This document shows, in pieces, positions 42,478 through 51,776 of a stretch of DNA of 64,000 nt (positions within the stretch are counted from its first letter, which is position 1; each line of letters begins with the position of its first letter). Made by a program: the position numbers and the translations under genes. This stretch comes from Bacteroidales bacterium (lineage in GTDB: Bacteria; Bacteroidota; Bacteroidia; Bacteroidales; UBA932): NCBI GenBank assembly GCA_017469425.1, contig JAFUGJ010000089.1, positions 1 through 64,000 of the forward strand, given 5' to 3'. The notes under the pieces are model-generated. The model worked only from the letters and a program-made list of their open reading frames with translations, was not told where the DNA came from and did not search any database.

Positions 42478-44874
42478 ATGAGAGACAAAGAATATACATT
42501 CCCTTCCGGAGCCGAAGTGAGCATCATTCCCGTCATGCAGGGAGACGGTCTTCAGAAGATCGACGAATCCACTCTTCCGGACATCCTGCCGGTGCTTGCA
42601 CTGCGCAATGCCGTGATATTTCCCGGCACCATCTTTCCCGTTACGATAGGGAGGGCGAAATCCATCCGCCTCATCAAGGATGCGGAGGAGCACGACATGT
42701 TCATTGCCTGTGTGCCACAGACCGATGTGATGGTGGAGGAACCCGGCGAAAACGACCTGTACCAGTATGGCACCGTTGCCAAGATTCTCAAGAGCCTGGA
42801 GATGCCGGACGGCAGCATTACCGCCATCCTGCAGGGCTTCAAGCGCCTTTCCCTGGATTCGGTGATAGGGTTCGAACCCTATCTGACGGGGCGCGTGCAT
42901 TATCTGGACGACTATCTTCTGGAAGGGGACAGTACCGCCCTCCGGGCCATTGCCGACTCCCTCAAGGAGCAGGCGGGCCACATCATCCGCAACTCTTCCA
43001 TGGCTTCCCGCGAAGCTGTCGCCGCCATCCGCAACATCGACAATTTCCAGTTCCTGGTGAACTTCATCGCCACCACCGTGGAAGTTGACGACTTCTCGGA
43101 CAAGATGGACCTGCTGCAGTACGACGATGTGAAGGTGCGTGCCATGAAACTGCTCGGCATGCTCAACACCGAACTGGAGCTGAACAAGATTAAGCAGGAC
43201 ATCAACCAGAAGGTGAAGTCCGAAATCGACCAGTAGCAGCGCGAGTACTATCTCAACAACCAGCTCCGCACCATCCAGGAGGAGCTTGGCATGGACGACG
43301 GGGAAGACCTCGACGCGCTGAAGGCCCGTGCCGAAAAGAAGGACTGGCCGAAGGAGATTGCCGAAACCTTCGAAAAGGAACTGAACCGCCTCGGGCGTTA
43401 CAATACCAATTCGCCGGACTACAGCATCCAGTACAACTATCTGGACTTCATGCTGAACCTGCCCTGGAACGAAACCAGCAAGGACAATCTCGACCTCAGG
43501 CATGCCCAGAAGGTGCTCGACGACGACCATTACGGCCTCGATACCGTGAAAGACCGCATCATCGAGTATCTTGCCGTGCTCAAGCTGAAGGGGAACATGA
43601 AATCGCCCATCCTCTGCCTCTACGGGCCTCCAGGCGTGGGCAAGACCAGCCTCGGCAGGAGCATTGCAAAAGCTCTCGGGCGCAAGTATGTGCGCATCTC
43701 CCTCGGCGGCATGCACGACGAGGCGGAAATCCGCGGCCACCGCAAAACCTATGTGGGGGCCCTCCCCGGCCGCATCCTGAACGGAATCGCCCGTGCCGGT
43801 ACATCCAACCCGGTAATTGTGCTCGACGAAATCGACAAGCTTTCGACCGACTTCAAGGGCGACCCTTCATCGGCGTTGCTGGAAGCTCTCGACCCCGAGC
43901 AGAACACCACCTTCCACGACAACTATCTGGACCTCGACTACGACCTGTCCAAGGTGCTCTTCATCACCACCGCCAACAGCATCTCCCCGGTGCAGCCCGC
44001 ACTGCTCGACCGTATGGAGGTAATCAATGTCACAGGCTATCTCGCGGAAGAGAAGATGCAGATTGCAAAGCACTTCCTGCTTCCCAAGCAGCTCCGCGAG
44101 CATGGCATCGACAAGGGCGGCCTGAAGATTGATTCCGCCGCACTCCGCGAAATCATCGACCAGTACACCCATGAGTCGGGGGTGCGCGGGCTCGAAAAGC
44201 AGATTGCGAAGATTGCACGCGTCACCGCGAAGAAGATTGCGATGGAGCAGGAGTATCCCGATACCATAAAGAAGGAACATCTCAAAGAATATCTCGGATT
44301 GCCTACGGCATTCCACGACATCCAGAAGGGGAACGAGGGCCCCGGCATCGTAACCGGACTGGCCTGGACCTCGATGGGCGGTGAGATACTCTTCGTTGAG
44401 AGTTCCGTATCGGGCGGGAAGGGGCTGCTTACCATGACCGGAAGTCTTGGTGATGTGATGAAGGAATCCGCCACCATCGCCTACCAATACATAAAGGCGC
44501 ACCCGGAGATGGCAAAGCTCAGCAGCGAGCAGTTCGCCGCGAAAGACATCCATGTCCATGTGCCCGAGGGAGCCGTTCCCAAGGACGGACCTTCCGCCGG
44601 CATCACCATGGTTACCTCCATGATTTCCGCCCTGCGCGGCGAAGCAATCAGGAAGGGCATAGCCATGACCGGAGAAATGACCCTGCGTGGCCGTGTGCTG
44701 CCGGTCGGCGGCATCAAGGAGAAAATCCTCGCCGCAAAGCGTGCGGGAGTGCATACCATAGTGCTGAGCGAGGAAAACCGCAAGGACATAGAGGACATCA
44801 AGGAGATTTATGTGAAGGGGCTCAGTTTCCAGTATGTGCGCACCATCGACGATGTCATCAACTTTGTGTTCTGA
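42478..44874 (+). pseudogene. lon: ATP-dependent protease Lon, interrupted by an in-frame amber codon
   Basis: One continuous frame of 799 codons except for TAG at 43234-43236. The first part (252 residues) is the Lon N-terminal substrate-recognition domain. After the TAG the frame resumes at once with QREYYLNNQLRTIQEELG, a conserved Lon block in which the stop takes the place of a Gln (a CAG to TAG change). The rest is intact: LYGPPGVGKTSL (Walker A), VLDEIDKLS (Walker B), catalytic Ser in [11 protein letters not shown] and Lys in [15 protein letters not shown] is a normal stop elsewhere in the window. A restart at the ATG 43291 would give a 527-residue protein with ATPase and protease domains but no recognition domain. 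Sequencing error is the main alternative. Confidence 0.9.
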
Positions 44875-45542
44875 TGGATGTAAAGATAGAACAGTCCTGG
44901 AAAGGGGCGCTCGCAGCCGAATTCGACAAGCCTTATTTCGGGAGGCTTGTCGGATTTTTGCGTGATGAGAAGGCTTCCGGACAGACCATATATCCTGCCG
45001 GGCGCAACATTTTCAAGGCATTCGAGCTCACTCCCGTGCAGGATGTGAAGGTGGTGATTCTGGGGCAGGATCCCTACCACGGGCCGGGGCAGGCCATGGG
45101 CTTGTCTTTCTCCGTGCCCGACGGCGTGCCCGCTCCGCCTTCGCTCCGCAACATTTTCAAGGAGATAGAGGACGACCTCGGCATACGCATGAGCGGACGG
45201 CCCAACCTCGAGAGCTGGGCCCGCCAGGGGGTGCTGCTGCTCAACAGCGTGCTTACCGTGCGCAGCGGCCAGCCTGCTTCGCACAGCAACATAGGCTGGC
45301 AGGAGTTTACCGATGCGGTGATACGCTATGTCTCCGACAATTGCGAAGGTGTGGTGTTCCTTCTCTGGGGCAACTTTGCGAGAAGCAAGCGCGGACTCAT
45401 CGACAGCTCCAGGCATCATGTGCTGGTAGCGGCCCATCCTTCTCCCCTTGCGCGTGGCGCATTTTTTGGATGCAGGCATTTCAGCAAGACCAACCAGATA
45501 CTTGTATACGAAAACAAAACTCCGATAAATTGGCAACTGTAG
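44874..45542 (+). CDS. ung: Uracil-DNA glycosylase, family 1
   Basis: 222 residues. GQDPYHGPGQAMGLSFSV contains the catalytic Asp66 and the water-activating loop. HPSPLARGAFFG is the DNA-intercalating loop with the catalytic His. It excises uracil from DNA. The start overlaps the lon stop (TGATG), and the 3' end overlaps coaD by 13 bases. It ends in TAG. Confidence 0.97.
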   Translation: MDVKIEQSWKGALAAEFDKPYFGRLVGFLRDEKASGQTIYPAGRNIFKAFELTPVQDVKVVILGQDPYHGPGQAMGLSFSVPDGVPAPPSLRNIFKEIEDDLGIRMSGRPNLESWARQGVLLLNSVLTVRSGQPASHSNIGWQEFTDAVIRYVSDNCEGVVFLLWGNFARSKRGLIDSSRHHVLVAAHPSPLARGAFFGCRHFSKTNQILVYENKTPINWQL

Positions 45543-45997
45543 CTTTATTCCCCGGGTCGTTCGACCCCTTTACCGAAGGGCATCTCAACATACTGAAAAG
45601 GGCCCTTACCATGTTCGACCAGGTGGTCGTGGCAGTTGGCGTGAACCAGGACAAGCACGGGTTTTTCACCACCGAGCAGAAACTGGACATCATCGCCCAG
45701 GCCACCAGGGGCATCGAGGGTATCAGAATCATCAATTACGACGGACTCACCATCGACATCTGCCGCTCTCTTGGCATAAGGCACATCGTGAGAGGGGTGC
45801 GCAACATGCTTGACTTCGAAAACGAGCGCAGCATAGCCGACGCCAACCGCCGCCTCGCCCCGGACATCGAAACCATCATCATCCCTACCGCCCAGGAGTT
45901 TGCGCACATATCCTCTTCCGCCGTGAGGGATATCCTCCGCCACAATGGCGACACTTCTCTGTTCATGCCCGAGGGGGTGCATCTTCCCAAGGTATGA
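45530..45997 (+). CDS. coaD: Phosphopantetheine adenylyltransferase
   Basis: 155 residues from TTG at 45530, the usual CoaD length. Nucleotidyl-transferase motifs FPGSFDPFTEGHLNIL, VRGVRNMLDFENE and ISSSAVRDI. It makes dephospho-CoA from 4'-phosphopantetheine. The TTG start fits the conserved N-terminus; upstream in-frame ATG codons would overlap ung far too much. It overlaps the next gene by four bases. Confidence 0.93.
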   Translation: MATVALFPGSFDPFTEGHLNILKRALTMFDQVVVAVGVNQDKHGFFTTEQKLDIIAQATRGIEGIRIINYDGLTIDICRSLGIRHIVRGVRNMLDFENERSIADANRRLAPDIETIIIPTAQEFAHISSSAVRDILRHNGDTSLFMPEGVHLPKV

Positions 45998-46842
45998 AAA
46001 AACATTTGCTGACTCTTTTTCTGCTGCTGTTTTCCGGCCTTGGGCTCTGCGCCCAGAGCTCGCCGCAGAAGAATGCGGTGCTGGACAGCCTGGTGCTGAA
46101 CTATGTGGAGTTCATACAGCCGCAGAGCGTGGAATCAAAGCAGAAGGAGTGTGATTTCCTGATAAATTCAGTAAACGACGAAGGGATGCGCTCGCATATA
46201 GCGCAGACCCTTTTCGAGTATTATAAGGAGCCTCCCGTGATGGGCGACGAAGAAGTCGCCATCTATATCTACGACAAATGGTTCGCCTCCGGACCTTACA
46301 AGTTTGACGGGGAGTTCACTGCGCTGGAAGCCGAGATGTTCGTAAATCTCAACCGCAACACCATGCTCGGCATGGATGCCCCCCTGCTTAATGCCGTCAA
46401 GCCCTGCGGGGGTAAGAAGACCATCCCCGCCAAAGGGGGTACCAGCATACTCTGGTTCTACGACACGGCGTGCAGCAAGTGCCGCATTGAGTCGAAACTT
46501 CTTCCCGGAGTGCTGGAGAGGGGAGTGGATTTCCCCGTGACCCTTGTGGCTTTTTACACTGGAGCCGACCGCAAGGCATGGAGGGAATTCCGCCGCAGTT
46601 TCAAGGTGGACAATCCCAATGTCAGGGTCGAGCATTATTGGGACCGCACCTACTCGAGTGATTATCAGCGGCTTTATGCTGTGGTAGACACCCCTAAGAT
46701 GTATGTTGTGGCACCCGAAGGGAGCATAATAGGCCGTCGCCTGGAGCTGGATGCTCTTGTAGAGTTGCTGCCCATTGCCAAGGAAATAGATGCGGTCTTT
46801 TCGAAAAAAAATAAATTTATATCGAATTTCAATAAAAATTGA
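45994..46842 (+). CDS. Secreted thioredoxin-like protein with CxxC motif
   Basis: 282 residues, signal peptide LFLLLFSGLGLCAQ. The N-terminal 130 residues resemble a DUF5106-type domain of Bacteroidetes. The C-terminal half is a thioredoxin fold with DTACSKCRIE, a CxxC active site with Ser-Lys between the cysteines, and TPKMYVVAPEG holding the cis-Pro. It likely acts in periplasmic thiol-disulfide exchange. It is coupled to coaD. Confidence 0.8.
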   Translation: MKKHLLTLFLLLFSGLGLCAQSSPQKNAVLDSLVLNYVEFIQPQSVESKQKECDFLINSVNDEGMRSHIAQTLFEYYKEPPVMGDEEVAIYIYDKWFASGPYKFDGEFTALEAEMFVNLNRNTMLGMDAPLLNAVKPCGGKKTIPAKGGTSILWFYDTACSKCRIESKLLPGVLERGVDFPVTLVAFYTGADRKAWREFRRSFKVDNPNVRVEHYWDRTYSSDYQRLYAVVDTPKMYVVAPEGSIIGRRLELDALVELLPIAKEIDAVFSKKNKFISNFNKN

Positions 46843-46850
46843 TATATTTG
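46843..46850 (+). promoter_or_regulatory. -7 element of the M16 peptidase gene
   Basis: TATATTTG, perfect TAnnTTTG, immediately after the preceding stop codon and 16 bases before the ATG at 46867. Confidence 0.55.
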
Positions 46851-46866
46851 CAAAAATTTAAATAAA

Positions 46867-49683
46867 ATGAAGAAGTTGTTTATCGCAATTCTTGCCGCAG
46901 CGGCGGCCATGACGATGTCCGCACAGGACAATCCCATGATGCGGCCCCTTCCGGGGGATCCCGCAGTAAAGGTAGGAAAACTCGACAACGGGCTTACCTA
47001 CTACATCCGTCACAACGAGCTCCCCGTACATCGTGCCGAGTTTTATCTTGCAACCAATGTTGGTGCCATCCAGGAAACTCCCGACCAGGACGGTCTTGCA
47101 CATTTCCTCGAGCACATGTGCTTCAACGGCACCGAGCATTTCCCCGGAAAGGGAATTCTCAACTGGCTGCAGAGCATCGGCGCCGAATTCGGCCGCAATA
47201 TCAATGCATCCACCGGTTTTGAAGAGACCCAGTACATGCTCAACAACATCCCCGTGGAGCGTGAGACCGTGGTTGATTCCTGCCTGATGGTGCTCCGCGA
47301 ATATGCCCATTTCGTAACCAATGCCACCGAGGAAATCGATGCCGAGCGCGGAGTCATCCGCGAGGAGCGCCGCCAGCGCCGCAATGCTTCCTGGCGCACT
47401 TTCGAGGCTTCGCTGCCCTACTACTTCGGCGACACCAAATACGCCTCCTGCACCCTCATCGGCCTGGAAGAGAGCATCATGGGCTTCGACCCCCAGAGCC
47501 TGCACAACTTCTACAAGACCTGGTACCATCCGGACATGCAGGCGGTTGTGGTCGTAGGTGATGTGGATGTCGACCGCACCGAGGCCAAAATCAAGGAAAT
47601 ATTCGGTATCATCCCTGCCGAACCCAATCCTGCCCAAAAGGCTGAAATCCCTTTCCCTGCAAACAAAGAACCCGTGGTGGGTGTCATCACCGACCCTGAA
47701 ACTTCCGCTCCTTCCATCGAGATGATATGGAAGAGCGAAGCCGCTCCCGAGTTCATCAACGCCACCATCGCAGGCGAGTTGCAGAACTACATCAAGCGCA
47801 TCATCTCCATGATGATGGACGAGCGCTTCAACGACATTACCGCCAAGGCTGATGCTCCCTACATCAGCGGAGGTTTCTATGTGAGCAGCCTCATCTACGA
47901 GGCCATCGATGCCGCAATGGGCGAGGTGACCCTGAAGGAAGACAATCTTCTCGGAGGCTTCGAGGCATTCTACACCGAACTCGAACGCATGCACCGTTTC
48001 GGTTTCCAGGCCGATGAGTTCGACCGTGCGAAGGCAAATATCATTTCCGGGCTCGAAACCGCTGCTGAGCGTGCCGCAACCCGTCAGAATCCCCAGCTGG
48101 TAAGGCCCCTTCTGAGTAACTTCTTCGACCAGACCCCTTATCTCGACCCCAAGGACAACCTCGAACTCGGCAAGCAGATTCTGAGCATGCTCACCGTGGA
48201 TGTAATCAATCAGGTTGCCCCCCAGCTCCTTACCGAGGAGAATCTCGTGGTCATCTATTCCGGGCCCCAGAAAGACGGCATCGTCAATCCTTCGGCTGAA
48301 GAGATTTCCGGCATCATTGCCAAGGTCAAGGCTTCTGATATCAAGCCTCTCGAAGGAGAGGAAATAGCGAGCGAATTCCTCGATGCTTCCAAGCTCAAGG
48401 GCTCCAAGGTAGTCAAAACCGCCTCCGGCCCTTACGGCAGCTTCGTCTGGACTCTCAAGAACGGAGTGCAGGTATATGTTCTTCCTACCGAATATCAGAA
48501 AGACCAGATTCTGCTCCGCCTCTATCGTGAAGGCGGCATCAGCACCGTTCCGGATGCCGAGCTCGATTCCTTCGACGACAATATCTGGGGCATGTTCAAC
48601 CAGAACTCCGGCGTGGCAGGATTCTCCGGCACCCAGACTTCCAAGATGCTTACCGGAAAGAATGTTTCGGTGAGCCCCATCTTGGACAATCTCTACAACG
48701 GAGTGCAGGCCACTTCCACCAAGAAAGACCTCGAAACCGCATTCCAGCTCGTTTACCTGCAGTATGCACAGCCTCGTTTCGATGAGGAGGAATACATGGT
48801 GGGCATCAACCAGCTCAAGGGCATCCTTCCCAATGTGCTGAATACCCCCAACTTCAAGATGCAGCGTTCCTTCTCCGACCTTGCCTACAACAAGAATCCC
48901 CGTCACAAGACCATCGACCTCGGCACTCTCGAAAATGCCAGCATCGCAACCGTGGAAAAGAACTACCGCCGCATGTTTGCCGATGCCGCCGGGCTCAAGC
49001 TCGTGATTGTGGGCGATGTTACTCCCGAGGCCGTAAAGCCTCTCGTGGAGAAGTATATCGGCTCCCTCAAGAAGGGCAAGAAGGCTCCCGCATGGGTTGA
49101 CAACAAGGACCGTCTCGCCACAGGTACCGTAAAGATGGTGGATCCCACCAAGATGGAAACACCCCAGAGCACGGTGGTCCTATACTATCACGCCCCAGTA
49201 AACTACAGTGCAGCCAACGATGCGGCCCTGAATGTGCTGTCGTTCATCATGGACATGCGTTATGTTGCTTCGCTGCGCGAGGAAATCGGCGGCACTTACG
49301 GAGCACATACCATGGGCAGTCAGCAGATGTATCCCAACCAGCAGGCTACCTTCATGGTTCAGTTCCAGTGCAAGCCCGAGCTTTGCGACACCCTGCTCAC
49401 CGTAGCCAAGCGCCAGCTCGCTGAGTTCTGCGCTGACGGACCTACCGACGAAGAATTTCAGATGGCAGTGCTGAATCTCAAGAAGAACATTCCCGAGAAC
49501 CGCATTACCAACCGCTACTGGCTGCGTCAGATTCGCAACATTATCGAAGGCTATGGCGACGAGGATGCCGCCTACGAAGCCGCAGTGGAGGCCCTTACTC
49601 CCGAGAAGGTACGGGAACTTGCAGCCCTGGTTGCCGCAGGTGACAACAGCATCGAGTATGTGATGGTTCCTTCCGAGGAATAG
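46867..49683 (+). CDS. M16 family zinc metalloprotease (pitrilysin-like)
   Basis: 938 residues with a signal peptide (AILAAAAAMTMSAQ). The inverted zinc motif HxxEH is HFLEH in GLAHFLEHMCFNG, and the distal Glu is in NATEEIDAERGVIREERR. Two M16 halves follow, each of about 450 residues; the second half lacks the zinc motif (NQNSGVAGFSGTQTS). It is a periplasmic peptidase, usually a two-domain clamshell that degrades peptides. It ends in TAG followed by a strong terminator. Confidence 0.93.
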   Translation: MKKLFIAILAAAAAMTMSAQDNPMMRPLPGDPAVKVGKLDNGLTYYIRHNELPVHRAEFYLATNVGAIQETPDQDGLAHFLEHMCFNGTEHFPGKGILNWLQSIGAEFGRNINASTGFEETQYMLNNIPVERETVVDSCLMVLREYAHFVTNATEEIDAERGVIREERRQRRNASWRTFEASLPYYFGDTKYASCTLIGLEESIMGFDPQSLHNFYKTWYHPDMQAVVVVGDVDVDRTEAKIKEIFGIIPAEPNPAQKAEIPFPANKEPVVGVITDPETSAPSIEMIWKSEAAPEFINATIAGELQNYIKRIISMMMDERFNDITAKADAPYISGGFYVSSLIYEAIDAAMGEVTLKEDNLLGGFEAFYTELERMHRFGFQADEFDRAKANIISGLETAAERAATRQNPQLVRPLLSNFFDQTPYLDPKDNLELGKQILSMLTVDVINQVAPQLLTEENLVVIYSGPQKDGIVNPSAEEISGIIAKVKASDIKPLEGEEIASEFLDASKLKGSKVVKTASGPYGSFVWTLKNGVQVYVLPTEYQKDQILLRLYREGGISTVPDAELDSFDDNIWGMFNQNSGVAGFSGTQTSKMLTGKNVSVSPILDNLYNGVQATSTKKDLETAFQLVYLQYAQPRFDEEEYMVGINQLKGILPNVLNTPNFKMQRSFSDLAYNKNPRHKTIDLGTLENASIATVEKNYRRMFADAAGLKLVIVGDVTPEAVKPLVEKYIGSLKKGKKAPAWVDNKDRLATGTVKMVDPTKMETPQSTVVLYYHAPVNYSAANDAALNVLSFIMDMRYVASLREEIGGTYGAHTMGSQQMYPNQQATFMVQFQCKPELCDTLLTVAKRQLAEFCADGPTDEEFQMAVLNLKKNIPENRITNRYWLRQIRNIIEGYGDEDAAYEAAVEALTPEKVRELAALVAAGDNSIEYVMVPSEE

Positions 49684-49716
49684 TCAAAAGGCTGAATTAC
49701 AATAAATTACTTGTTG

Positions 49717-49746
49717 ACTATCGCCCGATTCGGGCGATAGTTTTTT
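49717..49746 (+). terminator. Intrinsic terminator of the M16 peptidase gene
   Basis: ACTATCGCCCG (49717-49727) and CGGGCGATAGT (49731-49741) form a perfect 11-bp stem with a 3-base loop, followed by TTTTT. Confidence 0.88.
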
Positions 49747-49773
49747 CATGTTTGGCAGCGCTTTGCTTATTTG

Positions 49774-49786
49774 ATTGATTATCAAT
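49774..49786 (+). promoter_or_regulatory. Candidate operator in the RHH gene promoter
   Basis: ATTGAT-T-ATCAAT, a perfect 13-bp palindrome between a TTTG at 49770 and the -7 box. Two further symmetric pairs flank it after one mismatch. Autorepression by the RHH protein is possible. Confidence 0.4.
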
Positions 49787-49795
49787 TAAATTTAT

Positions 49796-49803
49796 TATAT
49801 TTG
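49796..49803 (+). promoter_or_regulatory. -7 element of the RHH gene
   Basis: TATATTTG, perfect, ending four bases before the ATG at 49808. It predicts a leaderless transcript. Confidence 0.5.
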
Positions 49804-49807
49804 CGGT

Positions 49808-50035
49808 ATGGCACGCAAAAAGAATTCCGGAGTAGATCCGCGTTACCTCGACAAGGAGCGCGCTTCGCTTGTGCGCAAGCATCGCAAATCTGTGTTTTTC
49901 AACAAAAGGGAACTCGCTGCAATCGACGAGTATTGCAAGCTCTTTGGCGTGCGCTCCCGCAGTGCGCTCATCCGGCAGGCCACTATGGAGCATGTACTGA
50001 AAGAGTTGGATGAAAATCACCCAACTCTCTTCTGA
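49808..50035 (+). CDS. Ribbon-helix-helix DNA-binding protein
   Basis: 75 residues. A basic N-terminus (MARKKNSG) is followed by the strand KSVFFNKRE, helix LAAIDEYCKLFGV and helix RSRSALIRQATMEHVLKEL, an RHH/CopG-type fold. There is no toxin gene beside it, so a toxin-antitoxin pair is unlikely. It is probably a small transcription factor, perhaps autoregulated through the palindrome in its promoter. Confidence 0.7.
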   Translation: MARKKNSGVDPRYLDKERASLVRKHRKSVFFNKRELAAIDEYCKLFGVRSRSALIRQATMEHVLKELDENHPTLF

Positions 50036-50054
50036 AAATCTTGTTTGAGGCTCT

Positions 50055-51764
50055 TTATTCCGCCCTGTAATTTTCCAAATCCTCTTCGCTGACCGAAGCA
50101 ATGAATGCTTTGTGGCGGGCGGTGTCGGCTTCGGCGAGGCGCACATACACATTGGCGCTCTTTCCGAACAGGTCGGGCCGTACCGAAGCGTCGGCAATGA
50201 TGAGAAGGCTCATCATGATGTCGCCGGTAGTTTCGTAAAGGTGGCGGGCGATGAAGTCCTGTTTCTCCTGGCTTTCGCCTGCAATGCCTGCAAGCACTGC
50301 TTCATAGCGTTCTACCAGTGCGGCAACACGCTCGCGAAGCCCTGCGAACTGTTCTGCGCAGGGTTCGGCAAGCATTTCCTTCATTATATTGAGGTAAGTG
50401 CCGTTGGTGATGTAGCGTATGGCAGCCACGACCTGCAGCTGGGTGGTTCCTTCATAGATGGAGAAGATGCGGGCGTCGCGGTAGAGCCTCTGGCACTTAT
50501 ACTCCATGATGAAGCCGGAGCCTCCGTGCACGCTGATGCAGTCGTAGGCGTTCTGGTTGCAGTATTCGGAGTTCATGCCCTTGCAGAGGGGAGTGAAAGC
50601 ATCGGCGAGGCGGCTGTACTTCTTGAGTTCGGCTTTCTCTTCGGGAGTGAGCGTCCGGCCGCAGCGCTGCAGGTCTTCCAGCCCCTTGTAAATATCCACA
50701 TAACGGGCGGTCTGATACAGCAGCGACCTTCCGGCGTCGAGCTTTGCCTTCATGGTGGCGAGCATGTCGTACACGGCGGGGAAGCCGATGATTTTCTTTC
50801 CGAACTGGGCGCGTTCGCGGGCGTATGCTATGGCTTCGTTGTAGGCTTCCTGGCTCAGGCCCACGCTCTGTGCGGCAATGCCGAGACGGGCGCCGTTCAT
50901 CAGGGCCATTACATATTTGATAAGGCCCAGGCGGGTGCTTCCCACAAGTTCTGCCTTGGCGTTCTTGAACACAAGTTCGCAGGTGGGTGAGCCGTGGATT
51001 CCGAGCTTGTGCTCGATGTGGCGTACATCAACTCCGCCGTTGCGCTTGTCGTAAACGAACATCGACAGGCCGCGGCCGTCGGTCGTGCCTTCTTCGGAGC
51101 GGGCGAGCACGAGGTGGATGTCGGAATCGCCATTGGTGATGAATCGCTTCACGCCGTTGAGCCTCCAGCATCCCTCGGCCTCGTCGTATGTGGCCTTGAG
51201 CATGACACGCTGCAGGTCCGACCCGGCATCGGGCTCGGTGAGGTCCATACTCATTGTTTCGCCTGCGCATACGCGAGGGATGTAACGCTCGCGCTGCTCG
51301 TCGCTTCCGAACTCATAGAGGGTATCGGCGCAGGACTGCAGGCTCCAGATGTTCTCGAAGCTGGAATCGGCTGCGGAAACAATCTCGGACAGCATTGAGA
51401 ACACGACATTGGGCATGTTGAGTCCGCCATAACGCCTTGCCTGTGCAACTCCGCTGAGTCCTGCCTTGCGTATGGCTTCCATGTTCTCCACGGTCTTGGA
51501 AGCATATTTCATGCGTCCGTTTTCAAGGTGCGGGCCTTCGATGTCCACATCCTCGGAATTGGGTTCGATGATGTTGGCGGCAAGGTCGCCCATGATGTCC
51601 AGCACGCGCTTGTAATTCTCGATGGTATCTTCGTAATCGACCGGAGCGTCGTCGTACTTGTCTTTGTCTTCGTAGAAATGCTCGCGAAGGTCGACGACCC
51701 TCTTCATCAGTGGATGATTCAGGTAAAACTCCAGTTCGGGATGGTCGGAATAATAGTTTGCCAT
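50055..51764 (-). CDS. Acyl-CoA dehydrogenase, long form
   Basis: 569 residues. TEPDAGSDLQ (FAD and substrate region), GVKRFITNGDSDIHLVLAR and the C-terminal IYEGTTQLQ are acyl-CoA dehydrogenase signatures. A C-terminal extension beyond the canonical 380-residue core is typical of the Bacteroidales version. It oxidises an acyl-CoA and passes electrons to the ETF encoded upstream in the same operon (12-base gap). Substrate not known. Confidence 0.9.
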   Translation of the reverse strand: MANYYSDHPELEFYLNHPLMKRVVDLREHFYEDKDKYDDAPVDYEDTIENYKRVLDIMGDLAANIIEPNSEDVDIEGPHLENGRMKYASKTVENMEAIRKAGLSGVAQARRYGGLNMPNVVFSMLSEIVSAADSSFENIWSLQSCADTLYEFGSDEQRERYIPRVCAGETMSMDLTEPDAGSDLQRVMLKATYDEAEGCWRLNGVKRFITNGDSDIHLVLARSEEGTTDGRGLSMFVYDKRNGGVDVRHIEHKLGIHGSPTCELVFKNAKAELVGSTRLGLIKYVMALMNGARLGIAAQSVGLSQEAYNEAIAYARERAQFGKKIIGFPAVYDMLATMKAKLDAGRSLLYQTARYVDIYKGLEDLQRCGRTLTPEEKAELKKYSRLADAFTPLCKGMNSEYCNQNAYDCISVHGGSGFIMEYKCQRLYRDARIFSIYEGTTQLQVVAAIRYITNGTYLNIMKEMLAEPCAEQFAGLRERVAALVERYEAVLAGIAGESQEKQDFIARHLYETTGDIMMSLLIIADASVRPDLFGKSANVYVRLAEADTARHKAFIASVSEEDLENYRAE

Positions 51765-51776
51765 AGTCTGTCCGGT

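Noticed and set aside
43234-43236. TAG read as glutamine (recoded amber) in lon
   Set aside because: At least seven other genes in the window end in TAG at the expected C-terminus (for example 1655, 25097, 35130, 41920, 45542, 49683 and 57878), so TAG is a normal stop here.
46858-48906. 682-residue minus-strand open frame opposite the M16 peptidase
   Set aside because: Shadow of the M16 gene, no domain, no promoter.
49808-50035. Antitoxin of a toxin-antitoxin pair
   Set aside because: No toxin-sized gene lies next to it; the downstream gene is a convergent acyl-CoA dehydrogenase.
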